Positions 8,631-17,201 of a stretch of DNA of 64,000 nt are shown one piece after another. Below the pieces are notes generated by a model, which had not been told where the DNA came from, searched no databases, and saw nothing but the letters and a program-made list of their open reading frames with translations. A program made the position numbers and the translations under genes. This DNA is from Candidatus Rifleibacterium amylolyticum. Lineage in GTDB: Bacteria; Muiribacteriota; Ozemobacteria; Ozemobacterales; Ozemobacteraceae. The stretch's first letter is position 1, and the number at the start of each line of letters is the position of its first letter. The stretch is from the NCBI GenBank assembly GCA_009917695.1, contig JAACJG010000001.1, forward strand, positions 331,219-395,218, written 5' to 3'.

Positions 8631-11600
8631 GCAAAACTCCTTCCAGAGCAGGTATTATCTGATTTTAAGACTGCGAAGCTGACTTGGAAAAGCTTTATAG
8701 TTTCTGTCTTGCCTTTGAGTGCAGCCTCTGAGTGCAGTTTGAATCTGGTGGTGTCGGAGAGGCCGCTGACGAAGTTATGTGAGAACAGGCAGCGCTGTTC
8801 GGGCAGTTTTTCGGCTTCTTTCTCGATACGGGCGCTGACATTAACGGCATCGCCGATGACAGTGAAGTCGCGCTTGGCGCCGAAGCCAAGCATGCCGCTG
8901 ATGACTGTGCCGGCATTGACTCCGATGGCAACAGGAAAGTGCAGTTCGCCAGCCTGCTCTGCCTGCATGATTTTCTGCGCCGCCTCGATAGCAGCCTGCC
9001 GAGCGGCTTCGGCCTGTGGTACTCCTTCGGCTTCGAATATGCCGAGAATCTTGTCGCCCATGAGTTTGTCAATGTCGCCGCCCTGTTCGATGATGATTCG
9101 GCAGAGCTTAGCTATCTGAATTTTGAGTTTTGCGAAAAGCTCTTCGCTGCTTTTGCTGACAAGGCGACTGGCAAAATCGACAATGCCGATGTAAATCAGC
9201 ACGTATTCCAGCTTTTTGCCGGCCAGCGTTTCACCCTGGCCGGCGCTTACTGTCATCGCCCGCTGAGCGCTGCGCGACAGCATTTTCCCCATCATTTCCT
9301 TCTCAGCAAGGCCTCGGGCAAAGCGGTCATACGAGGCACAGAGTTCGCCCAGTTCGTCGTTGCGGTCGAGATGTATACGGTAGAAATAATTCTGACGGCC
9401 AATCTGTTGCATGCCGTCGCTGAGCGCACGCACTGGTATCATAATGTCAGAAGCTGTTTGAAAGCCTATCAAAACGAACAGAAGTATTGCCAATGCCATG
9501 AAGTAACGCAGATAGCTCTTAATCGATGCAGTTGCCTGTTCTATTGGCGTTTGCATGGCGGCACCAATCAGGAAGCTGTTGAACTGGGATATACCCGGTC
9601 GGCCTTCGATACTTATCTTTGTCTGCCCGATCTGCCGCTCACTTGAAACCGGAAAATTCGAGTTTGCTATCCAGGCGGACTCCCGGAAAAAATTGAGCCC
9701 CGGTACAGGTCTGAATTTGCGCGTCAACTTGCCATAGCGCTGATATTCTATTGAGCATACGGCGAAGGCGCCCTGCTGATGCTCGGCAATTCTGGTTAAA
9801 TAACCACCTCGGCTGAATGATAATATCCACAAGCTCATGAATTCAGGATTATCAAGCGAAGGCATCGGGATAACAAATACCCCGGCGGCACCTGTGGTAA
9901 TTTCGAATTCGACCAGTTCGCCAACAGCATTGCTCAGCCGTATGTAAGTAATATCGCCAAAGTTCGATCTCAGGCTCTGCATGGCGCCGTCAAAATACAG
10001 CTCACTTTTCAGATTTTTCATCGAGAGATTGGCTGATCCGCTATTGCCTGTAATGCAATTGTAAAGGTGTCTGCCGATCTGACTCATGACGCTGACAAAG
10101 GTGTCTGACTCTTTTGGGGTTGAAGTGCTGTAGCGGAACTCAAGGCTTTGCCGGTTCTGCAACAGAAAGTTGCGGGCAGTTGCATTGTTTTCCCAGTGCT
10201 GATCAGCGTTAATTGCTTTGAAGCAGTCGGCCAGAAAATCGTGCATATCGTTCTTAGCTTTTTCTGAATCGGGATTTTGCTCAAGCTGGCGAGCCAGTTC
10301 AAGCATGCGTGGTTGTTCAGCAAACTTCTGAATCTGTCTGGTAACGACAGGGTTGATATAATATTGTCTGCCTTCGAACTCGTCGAGGGAGCGTTTTATT
10401 TCGAGTCGCTGTTGCTGTATGGCGGCCTGGTGGTTTTCAAAGATGAAATAACCGGCAATGAAAGCAACGGTAAGCATTGGAATCATTGCCGTCAGCAGAA
10501 CCGAAAACAATAGTTTGCCCTGGATGGATCTGGAAACAGCAGTAGCAGAATATTGTGATCGGTAGAAGTATGCGAGAGATAATAAAGATACAAGAAGAAG
10601 GGCCAGGCCGGTTTGCCCGAGGTCATGTCTGCCGGCATCTATTCGAGCGGCAGCCACGAGTTTGAATTTTTTGCCGTTTTTTATGATTTCATCAGTTTCA
10701 ATAAGATAGTTGCCTGCAATATTGTCTGTTTCAGAGGCTTTGGCGCTCAAAAGATCGACAGGAAAATCCCGGCGATGGAATACTTCTCCACCACTCGCAA
10801 TCAGCGCAATTTCACAGTCTGAGTCGCTGTAAGCATCTACCAGCAGGCTCGGGTTACCTGCTGCCTGATTGGGATCTATCGAAAACATGAGAATGCCGGC
10901 AACTCTCATGTCTCTGTCTTCTATTCCGAGCAGTTCACTGTTATTGGAAGGAGGCGGACGAGCAAGCACTTCATCTGAAAAGACCCGGTAAAAGTTCCAG
11001 TAAAACAGTTCAGTTCCGCTGTTTCCCTCGATTGGCATGCTGAAGCCTATTTTTTCGGCTGCAAGGTGATTTGCATCGAAGTCGGTATTGAAGAACTCAT
11101 GCATCTGTAAATCTAATGCATCTTCGATGGCATCGCGACCGAAGTCGTTGAAGTAGAGCAGTAGAAAATGTGCCAGTCGATGATAAAAATTCTGCTGGTA
11201 TTCGTTCAACCCAATGTTAACGGCAATTTCGGGTGGAGATGAGGCAGTATCAGTAAAGTCTGTTGTCGCAAATACCCGGCGAGGCTGCAAGCCAATGTTT
11301 TGCAGTTCCGCAATCATTTTCTCGATACTTGCGCTGATAATGCTGGCATCATCGGGCTTTCGTCTGAAGCTCAGCCTGTTTTCCGTGGTTTCAAGCAGCT
11401 TCTCCATTTTCAGTTCAAAGGCGATTTTTTCGGAATTTTCGGCGTTAATTTGCCTGATCAGGCGAAAAACTTTTTCTGAGGCGTTGTTCTGACTGAATCT
11501 CAACATCATCTGGTTATCGATAGCAAGACCATAATAGACGACAACGGCACACAAAACAGTGAAAGTCGCGAACAATGTCAGGCTCAAGGCCCGGTAACCG

Positions 11601-14600
11601 CTGGTGGAAACGTTCCTCGCACTTTTTTCAGCAGCAGGACAAGGCTGTAGATTGTCTGCATCGCAGCTTCTGTTCGGCTTCTGGTCAATGTTGAGCATGC
11701 GGTGGTATGCGCTGCTGGACTCATTGATTGTGTAAGCTTCTACAGTATCTGAAGCGGTTACGGCCTTTGAATCTTCAATCAGAGAAGCAATTTCATAGTC
11801 AAAGGCCAGGGGAATACCAGAAAATTGCCTGGTTGCAGCTTCAAGTTGTGCCGCTTTATGAAAGGCCTCGCTGATTATGCTGTAATCCAGCCTGGTGTCT
11901 TCGCTGCCGACCGAACCGGCGTAAAATATGCCTTTGGCCAGGCCAATTCCGAATGTGTAGGTGAAAACCCCGTGCTCTTCTCTTCTGGCGTTTATCTCGG
12001 AAAGTGCCGAATACATGCGTAAGGCGGTTTTTATGGCGTTTTCAGCTGTTACCTGGTCATCATTTCCGTCGAAAACGGCTTCAATAGCATCGCCGATGAA
12101 TTTGTATATGCGGCCGCCATTCTCAGAGATAATTTCTGACATGACTGCAAAATGATGGTTGAGCATATCGGTAATCTCATCAGATGGCCGGCATTCACAG
12201 AGAGTTGTAAAATTTCTGATATCAGAAACCAGTGCAATGCCGGTAAATGACTGTGCGCCGCTGTCGGCGCGGGTCTCTGGATCTTTAACCAGAGCTTCAA
12301 CAGCATGATCTGATAACAGCGTGGCGAGGCGTTCGCGCTCCTTAACGCCTTCGGCCATCTGTGCAAATTCGCGGGTCAGCCTGCCGAGTTCGTCGGCTCT
12401 TTCCGCATCGAGTCTGACATTATAATCGCCACTGGCGATACGATCGAGAGCCTGCTTGAGTTCTCTGATCGGGTCGAGCAGAAATCGCGCAGTAAAATAG
12501 GCACACAATGCCGCAATTACCAGTGAAAGCACGATCAGCATGGCAAACAGACGGCGGCGGCTGCTTTCTTCGACTGCAATTTGTTGATGTCCGGCCATGC
12601 CGGCTATGACGATTTCTGAATTCTGACCGTATGGCATGGCAACGACTGAGATGCCTGTCAGATGTTCGTTTACCGTTCCACCTCTGGCGACCGCAGTTTC
12701 TGCCACACGCGAAATATTTGAAAAATGCTGGCGAATCAGATCTTCATCTGGCCGGTAGATGGTTTTGAGACCCTGCGGTGTGTTTCGGAATGCGATGAAA
12801 GCATAGTCGGGAAAACTGGTTCTGAAGTTTTCTATTATTGTCTGTATCGATTTTTCGAAAAGTGTGGCTATGTCCCAGACAATGAACAGCACGGCCTGAG
12901 AGACTCCTCTGATCGAGATAAAATCATAGATGATGGTTGCGGCTCCGTCGCCGGTCTGCTGATTCAGGCAAAAGTTACGTCTTTTCTCGATTTCGACGTT
13001 GAGATCGTTACCTGAAACAGCCGAATAAGCCTGCGAACCAAATGTTTCCTGTTCAGAAACAGCAAATTCCGGGAGTTCTACCTCCGGGTGTTTGAGTGCA
13101 TAGCGTCGTCGCAGATTCTGGATGATCGCTGCCCGATAAACACTGAAAATATCTTGCAAGCGGCTTTTATTGGTCTCGTAGTTGTATTGAATGCCTTCGC
13201 CTTTAAGGTCGAGTAGATAAAATCCGAGCAGAGGCAGCGGCAGTTCCCGGTCAAGGAAATTTGCTATAACTCTTTCTTTAACCAGATCGGCTTCAATACC
13301 ATGCTGCTCGATAAGCTCGGCCAGGCGGGTGTCGGTGAACATTTGCCGGGCAGCCGTCTGGTAGTCTTCCTGAATCTGCATTTTGCGTGTTTCGATCTGA
13401 CGCAGGCAGCCTTCGAGATTTTCAGCGATCTGGTGCTGAGCAGATCGACTCGACTGGTAATGATAAGCGACTGCGCTGACAGCAAGCATGCCGAGTGGAA
13501 AGGTTGCCGCCAGAGAATATAGAATCATGAAGCGAAGTGTCAGGCCGGTTTCGAGCCAGCGCCCAAGCATAAGACCTCTAAGTGAAAGGAGCAGGCTCAG
13601 GGTTACGATAGCCAGGTTGACAAGTCGGAGCCACGCCGGGGTCTCAGCTTGATGTGTTGCCGGTGCCAGAAAGACGGTAAGATATTTGCTCTCCTTGCCC
13701 AGGTAAGTATAGAGGCTGTGTTCGCCCAGGCTGATTTTGGGCGGCGGTCCGTGCGTAACCCAGTAGGCGAGATCTTTAGCAGGCGAACTAACCTGACTTT
13801 TTCGCCAATCCTGGAAGAGAGCGGAATTTTCGAGCTCATGTGCGAGAATCGCAGGAGCTTCAGCGTCGATAACTGGTATAAATCCGGCCAAACCTTTGCG
13901 GCGCTGAAGGCATTCTGCCAATGCCAGCTTTTGTGCGGCCTGTTGACTGTTTTCGTCACTTTTGCAGGCAATAAACCAGCCCCAGGTGCCACTGCTTTTG
14001 AAATCGCGATAATCCCAGAGGAACCAGTGTGGCCTCCCGTCGCGCAGAATCTTACTGGTGCGCCCTTTCTGGCTACGGGCAAATGCTTCACTGCGTGCGG
14101 CACGGCCAAAATAGGTTTCGGCCAGCTTGTCGCGCTGCTTTCTGATTTCGCCGCTCATTGGCTCGTCGCGATGCTGATCGATCATGTAGTCGAAGATCAT
14201 CGCCATTGCCCGCCGACTTTCGACCCGGTCGCTTCTGACGAAAAACAATTCAGCTGCGGCAGAAGCGGTAGTTTTTCTAAAAATATGCAGAGCATAGTCT
14301 GGTGCCAGGGTTTGCAGACAACTCTGACTTTCAGCGGCGATCCGAGTCAGTAACAGTTCTTTACTCGTTTCGCCAGACGTTTCTTCGGCAGCTTGCAGCG
14401 CATTTTCAAGCTTCTCGGCAAGCTGACCTGCCGCCCGGTTAAGTCGGTATGAAAACGATGAACTACGCGTCAGCGCTTCGAGTTCCTGGAGCGCGATTTC
14501 GCCCTGTGCCTTCTCCTGCCAGTGCAGTTCGATTGTGGCCAGAAAGTGAAAACCGAGATTGAACACCGCCAACGGCAGCAGCAGCATGACATACGGCAAC

Positions 14601-14650
14601 AGCCGCAACCATGTCTGCCCCTGCTTCCCGCCAGCCACATCTCGCTTCAT
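8627..14650 (-). CDS. tandem double class III adenylate cyclase receptor (paralogue 2)
   Basis: About 2007 residues with the same 4TM-HAMP-cyclase A-4TM-HAMP-cyclase B layout as the gene that follows it. Domain A has metal Asp810 and Asp854, with His931 and Gln935 replacing the catalytic Asn and Arg. Domain B has Gly1822 at the first metal position, Asp1866, and intact Lys1862, Thr1930, Asn1937 and Arg1941. The frame is open to 14689, but I place the start at ATG 14650 because the N-terminus then matches both paralogues (about 15 residues before the first span); neither start has a strong ribosome site. The last ~140 codons are almost identical to those of paralogue 1, while earlier regions are clearly diverged, which suggests gene conversion. 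It is the first gene of a two-gene operon. Confidence 0.9.
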   Translation of the reverse strand: MKRDVAGGKQGQTWLRLLPYVMLLLPLAVFNLGFHFLATIELHWQEKAQGEIALQELEALTRSSSFSYRLNRAAGQLAEKLENALQAAEETSGETSKELLLTRIAAESQSCLQTLAPDYALHIFRKTTASAAAELFFVRSDRVESRRAMAMIFDYMIDQHRDEPMSGEIRKQRDKLAETYFGRAARSEAFARSQKGRTSKILRDGRPHWFLWDYRDFKSSGTWGWFIACKSDENSQQAAQKLALAECLQRRKGLAGFIPVIDAEAPAILAHELENSALFQDWRKSQVSSPAKDLAYWVTHGPPPKISLGEHSLYTYLGKESKYLTVFLAPATHQAETPAWLRLVNLAIVTLSLLLSLRGLMLGRWLETGLTLRFMILYSLAATFPLGMLAVSAVAYHYQSSRSAQHQIAENLEGCLRQIETRKMQIQEDYQTAARQMFTDTRLAELIEQHGIEADLVKERVIANFLDRELPLPLLGFYLLDLKGEGIQYNYETNKSRLQDIFSVYRAAIIQNLRRRYALKHPEVELPEFAVSEQETFGSQAYSAVSGNDLNVEIEKRRNFCLNQQTGDGAATIIYDFISIRGVSQAVLFIVWDIATLFEKSIQTIIENFRTSFPDYAFIAFRNTPQGLKTIYRPDEDLIRQHFSNISRVAETAVARGGTVNEHLTGISVVAMPYGQNSEIVIAGMAGHQQIAVEESSRRRLFAMLIVLSLVIAALCAYFTARFLLDPIRELKQALDRIASGDYNVRLDAERADELGRLTREFAQMAEGVKERERLATLLSDHAVEALVKDPETRADSGAQSFTGIALVSDIRNFTTLCECRPSDEITDMLNHHFAVMSEIISENGGRIYKFIGDAIEAVFDGNDDQVTAENAIKTALRMYSALSEINARREEHGVFTYTFGIGLAKGIFYAGSVGSEDTRLDYSIISEAFHKAAQLEAATRQFSGIPLAFDYEIASLIEDSKAVTASDTVEAYTINESSSAYHRMLNIDQKPNRSCDADNLQPCPAAEKSARNVSTSGYRALSLTLFATFTVLCAVVVYYGLAIDNQMMLRFSQNNASEKVFRLIRQINAENSEKIAFELKMEKLLETTENRLSFRRKPDDASIISASIEKMIAELQNIGLQPRRVFATTDFTDTASSPPEIAVNIGLNEYQQNFYHRLAHFLLLYFNDFGRDAIEDALDLQMHEFFNTDFDANHLAAEKIGFSMPIEGNSGTELFYWNFYRVFSDEVLARPPPSNNSELLGIEDRDMRVAGILMFSIDPNQAAGNPSLLVDAYSDSDCEIALIASGGEVFHRRDFPVDLLSAKASETDNIAGNYLIETDEIIKNGKKFKLVAAARIDAGRHDLGQTGLALLLVSLLSLAYFYRSQYSATAVSRSIQGKLLFSVLLTAMIPMLTVAFIAGYFIFENHQAAIQQQRLEIKRSLDEFEGRQYYINPVVTRQIQKFAEQPRMLELARQLEQNPDSEKAKNDMHDFLADCFKAINADQHWENNATARNFLLQNRQSLEFRYSTSTPKESDTFVSVMSQIGRHLYNCITGNSGSANLSMKNLKSELYFDGAMQSLRSNFGDITYIRLSNAVGELVEFEITTGAAGVFVIPMPSLDNPEFMSLWILSFSRGGYLTRIAEHQQGAFAVCSIEYQRYGKLTRKFRPVPGLNFFRESAWIANSNFPVSSERQIGQTKISIEGRPGISQFNSFLIGAAMQTPIEQATASIKSYLRYFMALAILLFVLIGFQTASDIMIPVRALSDGMQQIGRQNYFYRIHLDRNDELGELCASYDRFARGLAEKEMMGKMLSRSAQRAMTVSAGQGETLAGKKLEYVLIYIGIVDFASRLVSKSSEELFAKLKIQIAKLCRIIIEQGGDIDKLMGDKILGIFEAEGVPQAEAARQAAIEAAQKIMQAEQAGELHFPVAIGVNAGTVISGMLGFGAKRDFTVIGDAVNVSARIEKEAEKLPEQRCLFSHNFVSGLSDTTRFKLHSEAALKGKTETIKLFQVSFAVLKSDNTCSGRSFA

Positions 14651-14909
14651 GCCAGTGATGATATCACAACCCTGCCATTTTTCATTCACAGATTACATAG
14701 ATTTGCGCAGAATGGGGAAATAGGTCGGCTAAATGCCCTGACGGTCTGCTGGGCTGAGAGACTGTTATGCAAACGTAGGTTTAATCGCCGTGCCGTAACT
14801 GGTTTGTCGTCGATTCGAGATGAGTTTTCTTTTGAGGACAGAGTTTTTGTCTTTCGCTTTTCAGCTTTATCTGAAAAAAATCGGCGCAAACGTTGGATTT
14901 TCTTCGATT

Positions 14910-15794
14910 TTACTCTGTTGAAGCGGGTGACTGGAGATCGTTCATCAGCTGTTGCCAGTGTTTGAGCCAGGCGGGATCGTCCCAGACCGCGTCGTTGTGG
15001 CCGGCGGCTTCGATGGTGTACAGCGTTTTGTGCGGTGATGGACAGAAGTTGTAGAGCATCTCACTGTCTGAGTAGGGGATTATACCGTCTTTTCGGGAAT
15101 GAATGACAAGCAGGCGGCCCTGGTATTTTTTGATGGTTTCGCTGGTTGGCATGTCGCGCTTCAGTATAAAGCTGCCGACGAGCGGAATACGTCGGCCTGC
15201 CATGGCGCTGAGCGAGGCAAAACCCGATTCGTGAACCAATGCGGCGAACCGTAGACCGGATTCGCGCAGAAGTTCAGCCGCCACGCCGGTGCCAAGTGAC
15301 TCACCGTAAAGAACGATGTTTTCGCTGTTGGTTTTTTTATCGTCGAGCAGCCACTGCAGAGCAGTTTTGCCGTCGCTGATGGCTCCGGCTACCGTTGGTG
15401 ATCCTTCGCTTCTGCCGTAACCACGGTAGTCATAGATAAAGACATCGAAGCCGGCTTTACACATTTTTTCGATTTTGCCGAAGCGATGCAGCAGGTTCCC
15501 GGCGTTGCCGTGGCTGAACAAAACTGTTTTGCGCTGTCTGGCAGGTGTAATGGTTTCAGCAAAAACCGCATCTATCTTTATGCCATCCGGGGTTTTTAGA
15601 GTAATCGGCGTCAGTGTACAACTGTCGAGCTTATCGGGTAGCTCGAAGCCTGCCGGCCATGCTCCGGGGAAAAATATAAGCCGATCCTGCAACACTATTA
15701 CCAGCCCGATAAAAACAACTATAATAACGATAATATTCAAGATTTTTTTCGCTTTCATATCTGACAGTTTACCAGCATTGATTGTAACGTTCAT
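14910..15794 (-). CDS. membrane-anchored alpha/beta hydrolase (BEM46-like)
   Basis: A 294-residue serine hydrolase. One N-terminal membrane span (about 17-36) is followed by the LIFFPGAWP motif common in BEM46/FrsA-like proteins. The fold shows the oxyanion HGNAGN motif (95-100), the nucleophile elbow GESLG (Ser166), the acid in HSRKDGIIP (Asp236) and the base in AGHND (His266). Family members cleave ester, thioester or amide bonds, and the substrate is not predictable. ATG 15758 (Met13) is an alternative start that brings the protein directly to its membrane anchor; neither has a good ribosome site. It lies upstream of the double-cyclase operon on the same strand, separated by ~220-260 bases without other genes. 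Confidence 0.85.
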   Translation of the reverse strand: MNVTINAGKLSDMKAKKILNIIVIIVVFIGLVIVLQDRLIFFPGAWPAGFELPDKLDSCTLTPITLKTPDGIKIDAVFAETITPARQRKTVLFSHGNAGNLLHRFGKIEKMCKAGFDVFIYDYRGYGRSEGSPTVAGAISDGKTALQWLLDDKKTNSENIVLYGESLGTGVAAELLRESGLRFAALVHESGFASLSAMAGRRIPLVGSFILKRDMPTSETIKKYQGRLLVIHSRKDGIIPYSDSEMLYNFCPSPHKTLYTIEAAGHNDAVWDDPAWLKHWQQLMNDLQSPASTE

Positions 15795-16053
15795 GGTTTT
15801 TATCTGACGGTGTTGATGTTAAGCATGCAGGCTTCAATAATGAAAAGAGCCTCGACTGAAAGCCTGATGAGGCTCGTTCTGGTGATGAGCAAAATCTAAG
15901 TTTTTTAACTGTTGCTAATTTAACGTCGCAGGGCTCTAAGGCGCGTGGTTGAGAGATTCTTTACGTTAAAAAAGTTGCAAATAGCAAAATTATAAAGTAG
16001 ACTCGCTCGACGTTGTACATAAAAAGCAAGAATAAGGGAGTGCAAGAGAGTAA

Positions 16054-16752
16054 ATGTACAAAAGACACCTCGGTTTTTTGTTCGTGTTGTGTACATTGGT
16101 TCTGCTGGGAGGTTGTTCGAATACATCTTCTGAATCCAGAGCCAGTTCATGGCTTGGTGGTGGCGCTAATGACGATTCACCAACCATTTATCGCCTGACG
16201 ATTCAGACTGACAGTCAAGTTATCGGGATCGGCCAGACCCTGCCTCTGCTATTCAAATTAACCAGTTTTGGCGGAGTTCCGGTTAACTCTGGCACGATCA
16301 ATCTGATCAGTTCAAACGGTGGCAGCTTCGATGGAGACAGTGAGACCAATGCCAAGGGGCTGGCTCGCAAAATATTTACTGCCGGTAACACCGCTGGTAC
16401 AACTCTGATCAGTGCGTCTTACATGGATGCGGTGGCGACAGTATCGGTTCAGATACAGCCGGTAAGTGTCGGAGTTGCCAAGGTCACGGTGTTTGTGGCT
16501 TCCGAACAGATAAAACCGGAACAGACCATGCCGATACAGATCTACATTGCCGACGATACCGGGGCGCCTTTGAACGCCACAGATGTAAAGCTGTTTGCGG
16601 CTGAAGGTGGCTCTTTTGCATCTTCAGAGGGCACAACCAGTGAAGGCTGGTTCTCAACTGACTTTACAGCCGGTGCCGCAGTCGGTCAGGAAACCATAAC
16701 CGCCATGTCTCTTGGCCAGACGGGCAGCAAAACAATATCTGTGAGGAACTGA
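16054..16752 (+). CDS. lipoprotein with two bacterial Ig-like domains
   Basis: A 232-residue exported lipoprotein. The signal peptide ends in the lipobox LLGGC (Cys at about 21). It is followed by a Ser/Gly linker and two repeats of a beta-sandwich resembling Big_1 (invasin-type) Ig-like domains. The typical pattern is visible in both: a strand, a Gly-Gly-Ser-Phe turn, then an Asn/Ser-x-x-Gly-x-x-x-x-x-Phe-Thr-Ala-Gly unit (about residues 95-115 and 190-215). It is probably a surface or periplasmic structural protein. It is the first gene of a tightly spaced set: one base separates it from a second lipoprotein and that from a secretin, so a role at the secretin (pilotin-like or accessory) is a reasonable inference, but unproven. 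Confidence 0.8.
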   Translation: MYKRHLGFLFVLCTLVLLGGCSNTSSESRASSWLGGGANDDSPTIYRLTIQTDSQVIGIGQTLPLLFKLTSFGGVPVNSGTINLISSNGGSFDGDSETNAKGLARKIFTAGNTAGTTLISASYMDAVATVSVQIQPVSVGVAKVTVFVASEQIKPEQTMPIQIYIADDTGAPLNATDVKLFAAEGGSFASSEGTTSEGWFSTDFTAGAAVGQETITAMSLGQTGSKTISVRN

Positions 16753-16753
16753 G

Positions 16754-17200
16754 ATGCCTGGTTACAAGATTCTGATTGCTATGATGTTAGTCGGTCTCGT
16801 CTGTTTTATTCCTGGCTGCGGCGAAAGTGATGGCGTTGTCTCTTCGGTCATGCCTTCTGGCAGAGGCTATAAGATTGTGCTGGCAGCCAAACCTGACACG
16901 ATTTCGAGCGGCGGACAGGCGGTTTTGCTAGCCAACATTTTTGACCCACAGGGAAATCTGGTTGCAGATGAGGAAGCGGCAGTCGTCTTTTCATGTGCAG
17001 AAGCGGGAGCCACTGTTGAAGCCACGCCTGGTATCGAGGGGTTTTCTGCCATCAAAGATGGAACTGCTCATGCTATTCTGAAATGGAAAGACGAATCGTC
17101 CAGCGAAGTGCCACTGCCATCGAAACTGGCGACCATAACTGCGGTTTACCGCGGTGCCATGGCTTCTGTGCAGGTTATTCTAGTTTCGAAATCCTATTGA
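16754..17200 (+). CDS. small Ig-like lipoprotein
   Basis: A 148-residue lipoprotein. The signal peptide ends in IPGC (Cys at about 23), followed by one Ig-like beta-sandwich (about 38-145) with the SGGQAVLLANIFDPQGN segment (residues 54-70) typical of Big_1-like domains. The ATG lies one base after the stop of the previous gene, and the GAGG of its ribosome site is within that gene's last codons. The stop is likewise one base before the secretin start. The spacing implies translational coupling of the three. It may be an accessory lipoprotein for the secretin; nothing in the sequence identifies a partner directly. Confidence 0.78.
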   Translation: MPGYKILIAMMLVGLVCFIPGCGESDGVVSSVMPSGRGYKIVLAAKPDTISSGGQAVLLANIFDPQGNLVADEEAAVVFSCAEAGATVEATPGIEGFSAIKDGTAHAILKWKDESSSEVPLPSKLATITAVYRGAMASVQVILVSKSY

Positions 17201-17201
17201 T

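Noticed and set aside
15847-15875. GAGCCTC/GAGGCTC hairpin between the hydrolase and the first lipoprotein.
   Set aside because: It has a 15-base loop and no T-run, and lies between divergent genes, so it is not a terminator; I could not match it to any riboswitch.
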